From: JBASRP01 sp044866075
Lineage (GTDB): Bacteria > Actinomycetota > AC-67
Length of the DNA: 6,122 nt
Assembly (NCBI GenBank): GCA_044866075.1
Contig: JBIOTQ010000009.1
Span: forward strand, 1 to 6,122
Direction: 5' to 3'
Positions 1-5,502 of this stretch are shown in pieces. Made by a program: the position numbers and the translations under genes. Below the pieces are notes generated by a model, which made no database searches, was not told the DNA's origin, and saw only the letters and a program-made list of their open reading frames with translations. Every line of letters begins with the position of its first letter. Position 1 is the stretch's first letter.

Positions 1-788
1 TGATCGCGATGTTGCACGCGAACGTGCTGCCGGATCTCGCGCGACGCGCCGGCGAGGTGGCGTCGATCGTGTCGCGCGTCGTGCGCGTCAGCGGCATGGC
101 CGAGTCCGCGGTCGCCGAAGCGCTCGCGCCGACGTGGGATCGTCTCGGACCGGGCGACGTGACGATGGCGTTCCTCGCGGGCTCTGGAGAGGTGCGCGTA
201 CGGCTGACCGCGAAGGCGCCGTCGGAAGACGCGGCGAACGGCCGTCTCGACGAGATCGAGAAAGAGGTGCGGCACATCCTCGGCCCCGCCGTCGTGGGAA
301 CGGGAGAGGAGAGCCTCGAGCTCGTCGTCGGCCGATTGCTCGAGGAGAAAGGGTGGACGTTCGCGTGCGCTGAATCGGTGACGGGCGGGATGGTGGCCGC
401 GCGGATCACCGACGTGCCCGGCGCGTCGGCGACGTTCCGCGGCGGCGTCGTCGCGTACGCCACCGACGCGAAGCCCGGGGCGCTCGGCGTGGCACAAGAA
501 TTGATCGACGACCACGGCGTCGTGAGCGGGCCGGTCGCGCGCGCGATGGCGGCCGGGGTGCGCTCGCTGCTGAGTGTGGACGTCGGCGTCGGTACGACCG
601 GGGTCGCCGGTCCGACGGAGCTCGACGGCGTTCCCGTCGGAACCGTCGTGATCGCGGTGTCCGGCCCGAGCGGCGACGTCGATCGCGAGGTGCGGCTCCC
701 CGGCGAGCGCGACACCGTCCGGCGCCTCGCCACCGCGGCGGCGCTCAACCTCGTTCGCCTCTATCTCCTCGACGCGCTCGACCGGTGA
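1..788 (+). CDS. cinA: CinA family protein, 3' part (nicotinamide-nucleotide amidohydrolase domain); 5' end outside window
   Basis: The reading frame is open to the left edge (first full codon at base 3), so the N-terminal MoCF-like domain is cut off by the window. The ATG at 9 is probably an internal Met, because the residues around it (IAMLHANVLPDL) fit the stretch after the MoCF domain. About 100 residues of the middle linking domain follow. The C-terminal CinA/PncC domain starts near base 325. It has the AESVTGG motif (serine codon 375-377), which carries the proposed nucleophile, and TGVAGP at 597-614. In characterised relatives this domain deamidates nicotinamide mononucleotide to nicotinate mononucleotide, and the N-terminal domain acts on ADP-ribose; both activities are inferred here from family membership. 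The stop codon overlaps the thpR start (GTGA, 785-788), indicating translational coupling. cinA upstream of recA is a widespread arrangement and is the source of its competence/damage-inducible name. Confidence 0.95.
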   Translation, partial: IAMLHANVLPDLARRAGEVASIVSRVVRVSGMAESAVAEALAPTWDRLGPGDVTMAFLAGSGEVRVRLTAKAPSEDAANGRLDEIEKEVRHILGPAVVGTGEESLELVVGRLLEEKGWTFACAESVTGGMVAARITDVPGASATFRGGVVAYATDAKPGALGVAQELIDDHGVVSGPVARAMAAGVRSLLSVDVGVGTTGVAGPTELDGVPVGTVVIAVSGPSGDVDREVRLPGERDTVRRLATAAALNLVRLYLLDALDR

Positions 789-1330
789 GACTCTTCGTCG
801 GCATCGACATGCCGGCCGCGGTCAAGGACCAGATGGCGGCGCTCATCGAACACCTCCGTCCTGGGGCGCCCGACGCGAAGTGGGTGCCGCGCGACAACCT
901 CCACGTGACGCTGTCGTTCCTCGGCGAGGTCCGGGAGGAGGGCGAGATCGGAGCGGCCGTCGCGAGCGCGGCGGCGTCCGTCCAAGGCCCGATCCCGACG
1001 GCCCTGGACGAGTCGGGGGCGTTCCCATCGCCGCGCCGCGCGCGTGTGCTGTGGGTCGGCCTTGAGGACGGGGAGGGACGGCTCGTCGCCCTGGCGAACG
1101 CGGTCGCCGCGGCCCTCGAACCGCTCGGCTTCCCCCGCGAGAAGCGCGCCTGGACCGCGCACCTGACGCTCGCCCGGTTCCGCCTCCCGGGCAACGTCAC
1201 CGCGATGCTCGAGGAGCCGATCCCGGGCCTCCCGTTCGAGGTCCGCGAGGCCACGCTCTTCCGGTCGAAGCTGGCCCGGCCGGCCCCCACGTACGAGCCG
1301 CTCCAGAGTTTGCCGCTGGGCCGCTTCTAA
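785..1330 (+). CDS. thpR: RNA 2',3'-cyclic phosphodiesterase (2'-5' RNA ligase family, ThpR/LigT)
   Basis: This is a 181-residue protein of the 2H phosphoesterase superfamily. Both signature HxTx motifs are present: HVTL at residues 40-43 and HLTL at residues 126-129 (His codons at 902-904 and 1160-1162). The N-terminal MRLFVGIDMP is typical of bacterial ThpR. Family members hydrolyse RNA 2',3'-cyclic phosphodiester ends to 2'-phosphates and can reversibly join tRNA half-molecules through 2'-5' links in vitro. The in vivo role is poorly known, so the true substrate is not inferred here. The GTG start at 785 shares the tetranucleotide GTGA with the cinA stop, which fixes the start and implies translational coupling. 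The length matches the family (about 175-190). thpR between cinA and recA is a recurring gene order in bacteria. A possible terminator hairpin lies 30 bases after the TAA. Confidence 0.95.
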   Translation: MRLFVGIDMPAAVKDQMAALIEHLRPGAPDAKWVPRDNLHVTLSFLGEVREEGEIGAAVASAAASVQGPIPTALDESGAFPSPRRARVLWVGLEDGEGRLVALANAVAAALEPLGFPREKRAWTAHLTLARFRLPGNVTAMLEEPIPGLPFEVREATLFRSKLARPAPTYEPLQSLPLGRF

Positions 1331-1359
1331 GCGCCGTTCGCGAGGCCTTTCGCGCTCTT

Positions 1360-1377
1360 CCGGGACGTGACTCCCGG
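1360..1377 (+). terminator. GC-rich hairpin after thpR, possible terminator without U-tract
   Basis: CCGGGA (1360-1365) pairs perfectly with TCCCGG (1372-1377) around a 6-base loop; two further G-U pairs can extend it outward. A weaker hairpin, CGCGA/TCGCG, lies just upstream (1339-1354). No T-run follows, so a classical intrinsic terminator is not shown. Tail-less GC hairpins are often found at actinobacterial gene ends, and the position between thpR and the recA promoter would suit one. Confidence 0.35.
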
Positions 1378-1414
1378 GGGGCCGCGGGGTAGCGTCGCCC
1401 GACCTCGAGGATCG

Positions 1415-1443
1415 TTGACGACGAACATGTGTTCGAGTACCGT
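1415..1443 (+). promoter_or_regulatory. recA upstream promoter, LexA-controlled type
   Basis: A TTGACG -35 element (1415-1420) is spaced 17 bases from TACCGT (1438-1443), which fits the actinobacterial TANNNT -10 pattern. The LexA box at 1422-1435 fills the spacer, so bound repressor would block RNA polymerase directly. Transcription would begin near 1450, at the inverted repeat. The assignment is by consensus match only. Confidence 0.6.
1422..1435 (+). promoter_or_regulatory. LexA/SOS box (Gram-positive type)
   Basis: CGAAC-ATGT-GTTCG has two perfect 5-base half-sites around a 4-base centre. It fits the Bacillus/actinobacterial SOS consensus CGAACRNRYGTTYC at all but the last position. It sits 88 bases before the recA start and between a -35 and a -10 element, exactly where a LexA operator is expected for this gene. 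LexA itself is not encoded in the window. Confidence 0.88.
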
Positions 1444-1450
1444 GGCCGGC

Positions 1451-1470
1451 GAATCACAAGGCTGTGATTC
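1451..1470 (+). repeat. Perfect 8-bp inverted repeat in the recA control region
   Basis: GAATCACA (1451-1458) and TGTGATTC (1463-1470) are exact reverse complements separated by AGGC. The repeat lies between the LexA-type promoter and the PafBC-like motif, and its last base is the first base of that motif. It could be an operator for an unidentified dimeric regulator. It could also be a hairpin at the 5' end of the longer recA transcript, whose predicted start is near 1450. The symmetry is certain; the role is unknown. Confidence 0.7.
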
Positions 1471-1492
1471 TGTCGGTGGCCCAACTTATACT
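1470..1492 (+). promoter_or_regulatory. recA proximal promoter resembling PafBC-dependent (RecA-NDp) class
   Basis: CTGTCGGTGG (1470-1479) matches the actinobacterial TTGTCRGTGG motif at 9 of 10 positions. It is followed by TATACT (1487-1492), a perfect TANNNT -10 element. The gap is 7 bases, one shorter than the N8 I recall for the consensus. This promoter class drives LexA-independent DNA-damage induction through PafBC in mycobacteria. Transcription would begin near 1499, giving a leader of about 24 bases that still contains the Shine-Dalgarno sequence. Confidence 0.6.
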
Positions 1493-1510
1493 CGCGAACG
1501 AGACCCCAGG

Positions 1511-1516
1511 AGGAGG
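1511..1516 (+). promoter_or_regulatory. Strong Shine-Dalgarno sequence of recA
   Basis: AGGAGG lies within the longer run AGGAGGAGGA (1508-1517), 6 bases before the GTG at 1523. It decides the start in favour of 1523 over upstream in-frame codons. Confidence 0.88.
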
Positions 1517-1522
1517 ACGCTC

Positions 1523-2548
1523 GTGGATCGTGACAAGGCTCTGGAGATGGCTCTCGCGCAGATCGACAAGCAGTTCGGCAAGGGCTCGATCATGCGGATG
1601 GGGGAGCAGGGGTACGCCAGCATCGCGATCATCCCGACCGGATCCCTGTCGCTCGACGTGGCGCTCGGGATCGGCGGCCTTCCTCGCGGACGCGTCATCG
1701 AGATCTTCGGCGCCGAGTCGAGCGGCAAGACCACCATCGCCCTCCATGTGATCGCCGAGGCGCAGAAGCGCGGCGGCATCGCGGCCTTCATCGATGCGGA
1801 ACACGCTCTCGATCCGACGTATGCGAGCGCGCTCGGCGTGGACCTCGACGAGCTGCTGATCTCGCAGCCGGACACCGGCGAACAGGCTCTCGAGATCGCC
1901 GACACCCTGATCCGGTCCGGCGCGATCGACGTGATCGTCATCGACTCCGTGGCCGCGCTCGTTCCGCGCGCGGAGATCGAGGGTGAGATGGGCGACACGC
2001 ACGTCGGCCTGCAGGCGCGCCTCATGTCCCAGGCGCTGCGCAAGCTGTCGGGCAACCTGAGCCGCTCCAACACCGCGGCCGTCTTCATCAATCAGCTCCG
2101 CGAGAAGATCGGCGTGATGTTCGGGTCGCCCGAGACGACCCCGGGCGGGCGCGCGCTGAAGTTCTACTCGTCGGTTCGTCTCGACGTGCGCCGGATCGAG
2201 AACCTCAAGGACGGCGCGGAGGTCGTCGGGAGCCGCGTGCGCGTGAAGGTCGTCAAGAACAAGGTCGCGCCGCCGTTCCGTCTCGCCGAGTTCGACGTGA
2301 TCTACGGCAAGGGCATCTCGCGCGAAGGCTCGCTTATCGACGTCGGCGTCGATCAGGGCTTCGTCAAGAAGTCGGGCGCATGGTTCACCTACGACGGCAC
2401 GCAGATCGGTCAGGGTCGGGAGAACGCGCGCCAGTTCCTGCTCGACAACCCCGACATCGCGATGGACATCGAGAAGCGAGTGCGCGACGCGCTCGGCCTC
2501 GTGCCGAAAGAGCCGACCGGCGAAGCGCCCGACGAAGACGAGGAGTAG
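1523..2548 (+). CDS. recA: Recombinase RecA
   Basis: RecA forms ATP-dependent filaments on single-stranded DNA, catalyses strand exchange, and stimulates LexA self-cleavage. The GTG at 1523 is chosen because AGGAGG (1511-1516) sits 6 bases upstream and the protein then begins VDRDKALEMALAQIDKQFGKG, as expected for RecA; in-frame codons further upstream lie in promoter DNA. The product is 341 residues, close to the usual 340-355. Visible features are the Walker A motif GAESSGKTT (residues 63-71), catalytic Glu93 in FIDAEHALDP, Walker B VIVID (137-141), the FINQLREKIG segment with Gln191 leading into loop L2, and an acidic C-tail (DEDEE). Position 64 is Ala where the family usually has Pro. There is no intein. 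Two tandem TAG stops end the gene (2546-2551). recX follows after 36 bases. Confidence 0.98.
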   Translation: MDRDKALEMALAQIDKQFGKGSIMRMGEQGYASIAIIPTGSLSLDVALGIGGLPRGRVIEIFGAESSGKTTIALHVIAEAQKRGGIAAFIDAEHALDPTYASALGVDLDELLISQPDTGEQALEIADTLIRSGAIDVIVIDSVAALVPRAEIEGEMGDTHVGLQARLMSQALRKLSGNLSRSNTAAVFINQLREKIGVMFGSPETTPGGRALKFYSSVRLDVRRIENLKDGAEVVGSRVRVKVVKNKVAPPFRLAEFDVIYGKGISREGSLIDVGVDQGFVKKSGAWFTYDGTQIGQGRENARQFLLDNPDIAMDIEKRVRDALGLVPKEPTGEAPDEDEE

Positions 2549-2584
2549 TAGCTGAACCGCGCGCCGGCGTTCGGGGAAGACGTC

Positions 2585-3160
2585 GTGTCGCGCGGGCCAG
2601 GCGACGGGGAGGGCCAGGAGCCCGGGAAGCGGAAACCCACCCGGACCCCGCGTCCCTCCCCGTCGCAGCTTCCTCCCGAGGAACGCTTCGCGAAAGGGCT
2701 GTCCGCCGCGATGCGTCTCCTCGCGAGCCGCGAGCGGTCGCGCGCCGAGCTGCGATCGAAGCTCGCCGGAAAGGGCTACCCGCGCGAGACGATCGAGGCG
2801 GTGCTCGACCGGCTCGAGGAATCCGAGCTCCAAAGCGACGAGCGCTTCGCGGAGGCGTTCGCGATGGAGGCCCAGCGCAGCCGGGGGCTCTCCGCCTATG
2901 CCGTCCAGGGGGAGCTCCGCCGGCGGGGCGTCTCCAAGGACCTGGCCGCGGTGGCCTCCACGGAGGCGCCGGAGGACGAGGCGGCACGGGCTATGGAGCT
3001 CGCGGCCCGGCGCGCATCCCGGCTGGCCGCCTACCCGGCCGACGTCCGGTATCGCCGGATCCTCTCTTTCCTGGCCCGGCGGGGGTACCCCGCGGAGCTC
3101 TGCCGCCGCCTGGCGGCCCGGGCCGCGGACATGCGCGACGACGCCGCAGCCCCAGACTGA
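2585..3160 (+). CDS. recX: Regulatory protein RecX
   Basis: This 191-residue protein belongs to the RecX family, whose members bind RecA filaments and limit their growth and activity. The recognisable core runs from about residue 34 to 185. It includes the first three-helix repeat with RSRAELRSKLAGKGY (about 51-65), the hallmark DERFAEAF (85-92), and the second repeat with a GELRRRGVSKD segment. The first 33 residues are Pro-, Arg- and Gly-rich and look disordered. The GTG at 2585 is preferred: a purine-rich GGGGAAGA (2573-2580) lies upstream, and the frame is closed by a stop at 2549-2551, leaving only a CTG at 2552 as an alternative. It sits 36 bases after recA with no terminator between, so co-transcription is likely and RecX would rise with RecA under DNA damage. 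Confidence 0.93.
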   Translation: MSRGPGDGEGQEPGKRKPTRTPRPSPSQLPPEERFAKGLSAAMRLLASRERSRAELRSKLAGKGYPRETIEAVLDRLEESELQSDERFAEAFAMEAQRSRGLSAYAVQGELRRRGVSKDLAAVASTEAPEDEAARAMELAARRASRLAAYPADVRYRRILSFLARRGYPAELCRRLAARAADMRDDAAAPD

Positions 3161-3180
3161 GCCCAGGTTTTCCCAGTCCC

Positions 3181-3210
3181 TTGACCCCCTGTTTCAACGG
3201 GCCCGATAAT
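3181..3210 (+). promoter_or_regulatory. Probable promoter of rny
   Basis: TTGACC (3181-3186) and GATAAT (3205-3210) are separated by 18 bases, each one mismatch from the sigma-70 consensus. It lies 21 bases after the recX stop and predicts a transcript start near 3217. This would make rny independent of recA damage control, although read-through from recX cannot be excluded because I see no terminator after recX. Confidence 0.65.
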
Positions 3211-3216
3211 GGCCTT

Positions 3217-3453
3217 GTCTCGGTTGTTCACGTGTGATTCCCGAAGAGTTCAGAGAAGGTCTGAAACCCGGAACGGACGGCAACGACACGACGGTGCGAA
3301 CGAAAACCCTGAATCGGACGTCCTGAGGGACGCGTCTCACCGTCTTTCCACACCGCTCTCCGGCGGGATCCACGCCTCACCCGAGGCACGCTGAAAACAT
3401 GCGTGAGCGACTCCGCGGCGCGGGGGCGCTCGTGGAAGGAGCGTTGACATCCG
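3217..3453 (+). other. Long structured 5' leader of rny
   Basis: About 235 bases without a credible gene separate the predicted transcript start from the rny ATG. The stretch is more A-rich than its surroundings and contains several possible hairpins. TTCAGA/TCTGAA (3249-3254 with 3260-3265) has a 5-base loop. GACGGTG/CACCGTC (3290-3296 with 3338-3344) encloses an inner CGTCC/GGACG stem (3319-3323 with 3328-3332). GCCTC/GAGGC (3374-3378 with 3383-3387) competes with CACGC/GCGTG (3387-3391 with 3401-3405). CGCTC/GAGCG (3427-3431 with 3439-3443) overlaps the Shine-Dalgarno region. I do not recognise a known riboswitch class. It could be a cis-regulatory RNA or simply a long untranslated region. 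Confidence 0.45.
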
Positions 3454-4998
3454 ATGATCATCGTCGCCGTCATCCTGGGGATCCTGATCCCCGTCGCGGC
3501 GGTGTTCGGCTACAGGTACGCCCGCCAGACGTCGGCCAAGGACGCCGGATCGATCGAAGCCAAGGCCCGGACCGTCCTCGCCGACGCCGAACGGGACGCC
3601 GACACCCGCCGCCGTGAAGCACTGGTCGAAGCCAAAGACCAGATCCTGAAACTGCGAGGGGAGTTCGAGGAGGATCTCAAGACCCGGCGGAGCGAGCTCG
3701 ACCGCCGCGAGACCCGCATCGACGAGCGCGAGCGCCACATCGAGGGCAAGGACAACGAGATAGAGCGCCAGTCCCGCGAGCTCGCCGCGAAGGAAGAGGC
3801 CCTCGCGAAACAGCGCGAGAGCGTCGAGGGCGAGGTCGAGGAGATCCGCCGCCAGCTCGAGAAGGTCGCCGGAATGACCGCGGCCGAAGCGAAGCAAGTC
3901 CTTATCAAGAAGGTCGAGGACGAGGCCAAGCGCGACGCGATGTCGATGGTCCGCGAGCTCGAGACCCGGGCCCGCGAGGAAGCCGAACAGCGCGCCCGCC
4001 GCATCATCACGCTGGCGATCCAGCGGCTGGCCTCCGAGCAGACCGCCGAGTCGACCGTCGCCACGATCAACCTGCCGTCGGACGACATGAAGGGCCGGAT
4101 CATCGGCCGCGAAGGCCGCAACATCCGCGCCTTCGAGGCGACGACCGGCGTGAACATCATCATCGACGACACGCCCGAAGCCGTGCTGCTGTCGTGCTTC
4201 GACCCGGTCCGCCGCGAGATCGGCAGGCTGACGCTTGAGAAGCTGATCGCCGACGGCCGCATCCATCCCGCGCGTATCGAGGAGATGCACGAGCGCGCCA
4301 AGGGCGAGGTCGAGCAAGAGATCCGCAAGGCCGGCGAGGAAGCGGTCCTCGATGTCGGCATGACCGACGTGCACCCGGAGATGGTCCGCATCCTCGGGCG
4401 GCTGCAGTACCGGACGTCGTACGGCCAGAACGTGCTGAAGCATCTCGTCGAAAGCGCGCACATCGCCGGATCGATGGCCGCCGAGCTCGGTCTCGGGCCC
4501 GATCAGGTGAAGCTGGTGAAGCGCTGCGCTCTGATGCACGACATCGGCAAGGCGGTCACGCACGAGGTCGAGGGCTCGCACGCGCTGATCGGCGCGGAGC
4601 TCGCCCGCCGTCTGAAGGAACCGCCCGAGGTCGTGCACGCGATCGAGTCGCACCATGGCGAGGTCGAGCAGCGCACGCTCGAGGCGGTGCTGTCGCAGAC
4701 GGCCGACCAGATCTCGGGCGGCCGCCCCGGCGCTCGCCGCGAGACGCTCGAGACCTACGTGAAGCGGCTCGAGAAGCTCGAGGAGATCGCGACGTCGTAC
4801 CCCGGCGTCGAGAAGGTCTTCGCGATGCAGGCCGGCCGCGAGGTGCGCGTGATGGTGAAGCCGGAGGAGCTCGACGACCTCACGTGTCAGGTCCTCGCGC
4901 GCGACATCGCGAAGCGCATCGAGGAAGAGCTCCAGTATCCGGGTCAGATCCGGATCACCGTCGTCCGCGAGATCCGAGCCACCGAGTACGCGAAGTAA
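3454..4998 (+). CDS. rny: Ribonuclease Y
   Basis: RNase Y is a membrane-anchored endoribonuclease that starts mRNA decay in many bacteria lacking RNase E. The 514-residue product has the standard order and a length close to the B. subtilis enzyme. It has one N-terminal membrane helix (about 2-21), a long charged coiled coil (about 30-195), a KH RNA-binding domain with GRIIGREGRN (214-223), and an HD phosphohydrolase domain with His330, the HD pair His362-Asp363 (MHDIGK) and Asp418 as likely metal ligands. The C-terminal block runs from PGARRE to the terminal EYAK and is also typical of the family. The ATG at 3454 is the first start after an in-frame TGA at 3445-3447. GGAAGGAG (3434-3441) lies upstream with a rather long 12-base spacing. 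A terminator follows directly, so rny looks monocistronic. All catalytic motifs appear intact. Confidence 0.97.
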   Translation: MIIVAVILGILIPVAAVFGYRYARQTSAKDAGSIEAKARTVLADAERDADTRRREALVEAKDQILKLRGEFEEDLKTRRSELDRRETRIDERERHIEGKDNEIERQSRELAAKEEALAKQRESVEGEVEEIRRQLEKVAGMTAAEAKQVLIKKVEDEAKRDAMSMVRELETRAREEAEQRARRIITLAIQRLASEQTAESTVATINLPSDDMKGRIIGREGRNIRAFEATTGVNIIIDDTPEAVLLSCFDPVRREIGRLTLEKLIADGRIHPARIEEMHERAKGEVEQEIRKAGEEAVLDVGMTDVHPEMVRILGRLQYRTSYGQNVLKHLVESAHIAGSMAAELGLGPDQVKLVKRCALMHDIGKAVTHEVEGSHALIGAELARRLKEPPEVVHAIESHHGEVEQRTLEAVLSQTADQISGGRPGARRETLETYVKRLEKLEEIATSYPGVEKVFAMQAGREVRVMVKPEELDDLTCQVLARDIAKRIEEELQYPGQIRITVVREIRATEYAK

Positions 4999-5030
4999 GG
5001 CAAGCGCCGAGCAACGTTCCGCTTGCTTTT
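4996..5030 (+). terminator. Rho-independent terminator of rny
   Basis: GCAAGCG (5000-5006) pairs perfectly with CGCTTGC (5020-5026) and is followed at once by TTTT (5027-5030). After a 2-base bulge, GAGC/GTTC (5009-5012 with 5016-5019) can extend the stem inward around an AAC loop. The hairpin starts right at the rny TAA. It is the clearest classical terminator in the window and separates rny from spoVS. Confidence 0.82.
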
Positions 5031-5051
5031 CGCGTGTTTTGGGTCTTTACT
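5023..5051 (+). promoter_or_regulatory. Possible promoter of the spoVS-CNB pair
   Basis: TTGCTT (5023-5028) lies 17 bases before TTTACT (5046-5051), each 4 of 6 matches to the sigma-70 consensus. It overlaps the rny terminator. A promoter is expected here because rny transcription appears to stop, but this match is weak. It would also place the transcript start inside the following hairpin. Confidence 0.35.
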
Positions 5052-5081
5052 CGCCCCGCGGGATGGGTATCCGCGGGGCGA
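5051..5081 (+). repeat. Perfect 11-bp GC-rich inverted repeat before spoVS
   Basis: TCGCCCCGCGG (5051-5061) is the exact reverse complement of CCGCGGGGCGA (5071-5081), with a 9-base spacer. It would form a very stable hairpin that ends at the first base of the spoVS Shine-Dalgarno run (AGGGGG, 5081-5086). No U-tract follows. It could be a second, tail-less terminator for rny, a structure affecting spoVS translation, or a DNA operator. Confidence 0.8.
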
Positions 5082-5094
5082 GGGGGTCCCAGCG

Positions 5095-5469
5095 GTGGGT
5101 AACGTCGACTTGCTCAAGGTGTCGGCCTGGTCGAACCCGAAGTCGGTTGCGGGTGCCATCGCCGGAGTTCTGCGCGAGCGGGGTCACGTCGACGTTCAGG
5201 TGATCGGCGCCGCCGCGCTCAATCAAGCCGTCAAAGCGATCGCGATCTCGCGGTCGTACGTGGCGGCCGAGGGCCTGGACCCCATCTGCATCCCCGCCTT
5301 CCAGGACATCGAGATCGGCGGCGAAGGCCGGACGGCGATCCGGATCCACGTCGAAGATCGCGCAGGGAAGGGCGGAACGGGCGAAGCGCGGAGGCGCCCG
5401 GCTGAGCCGGTGCCGGCCGTCGCAGCGTCCGAGGAGACCCCCCCGGGAGGTTCTGCTCCTCCTCTATGA
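5095..5469 (+). CDS. spoVS: SpoVS-family protein (stage V sporulation protein S) with C-terminal extension
   Basis: Residues 4-88 match the SpoVS family closely: LLKVSAWSNPKSVAGAIAGV, IGAAALNQAVKAIAI and ICIPAF, ending with RTAIRIHVE. Members are small Alba-like proteins. The B. subtilis one affects sporulation (septation/coat stages), but the family also occurs in non-sporulating bacteria, so a sporulation role is not implied here. The GTG at 5095 has AGGGGG (5081-5086) 8 bases upstream and puts the conserved core at the N-terminus as usual; an earlier in-frame TTG at 5023 lies in the rny terminator and is rejected. The 124-residue length exceeds the usual figure of about 86 because of an added tail of about 36 residues (89-124), rich in Pro, Ala, Gly and charged residues and probably disordered. 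SpoVS next to rny is a recurrent neighbourhood. Confidence 0.92.
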   Translation: MGNVDLLKVSAWSNPKSVAGAIAGVLRERGHVDVQVIGAAALNQAVKAIAISRSYVAAEGLDPICIPAFQDIEIGGEGRTAIRIHVEDRAGKGGTGEARRRPAEPVPAVAASEETPPGGSAPPL

Positions 5470-5502
5470 TGTCCCCCGGCCGCGGGACCGGAGGGGTGCG
5501 CG

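Noticed and set aside
1367..1522. N-terminal extension of RecA from an upstream in-frame GTG
   Set aside because: The 52 extra codons run through the LexA box, the inverted repeat and both promoters, while 1523 has a strong Shine-Dalgarno sequence and gives a normal RecA N-terminus.
1454..2833. 459-codon open frame on the minus strand across recA and recX
   Set aside because: It is antisense to two unmistakable genes, is Arg/Ala/Leu-rich with no recognisable domain, and is the usual long-frame artefact of high-GC DNA.
3167..3178. GTTTTCCCAGTC, identical to 12 bases of a common M13 sequencing-primer site
   Set aside because: The match stops after 12 bases and the flanks continue as natural sequence between recX and the rny promoter; a chance match is more likely than vector contamination.
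3188..3201. Small hairpin between recX and rny as a recX terminator
   Set aside because: The 5-bp stem includes a wobble pair, has no U-tract, and falls inside the spacer of the rny promoter.
3209..3394. 61-codon frame in the rny leader
   Set aside because: Its ATG overlaps the predicted -10 element, so it would lie upstream of the transcript start, and the peptide has no Shine-Dalgarno sequence and no family resemblance.
3217..3453. Known riboswitch (c-di-GMP, TPP, cobalamin, ZTP, fluoride) in the rny leader
   Set aside because: None of the conserved core motifs I know for these classes could be placed in the sequence.
3399..3617. Possible upstream frame starting just before rny and overlapping it out of frame
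   Set aside because: There is no Shine-Dalgarno sequence before the ATG and the product is an Arg/Pro-rich shadow of the rny N-terminus.
3337..4656. 439-codon open frame on the minus strand across rny
   Set aside because: It mirrors the rny coiled coil and KH/HD codons; the composition is repetitive Leu/Asp/Arg and no ribosome-binding site or family motif is seen.
5023..5094. Longer SpoVS start at TTG 5023
   Set aside because: It would translate the rny terminator and the 11-bp hairpin, and SpoVS proteins normally begin right at the LKVSA core.
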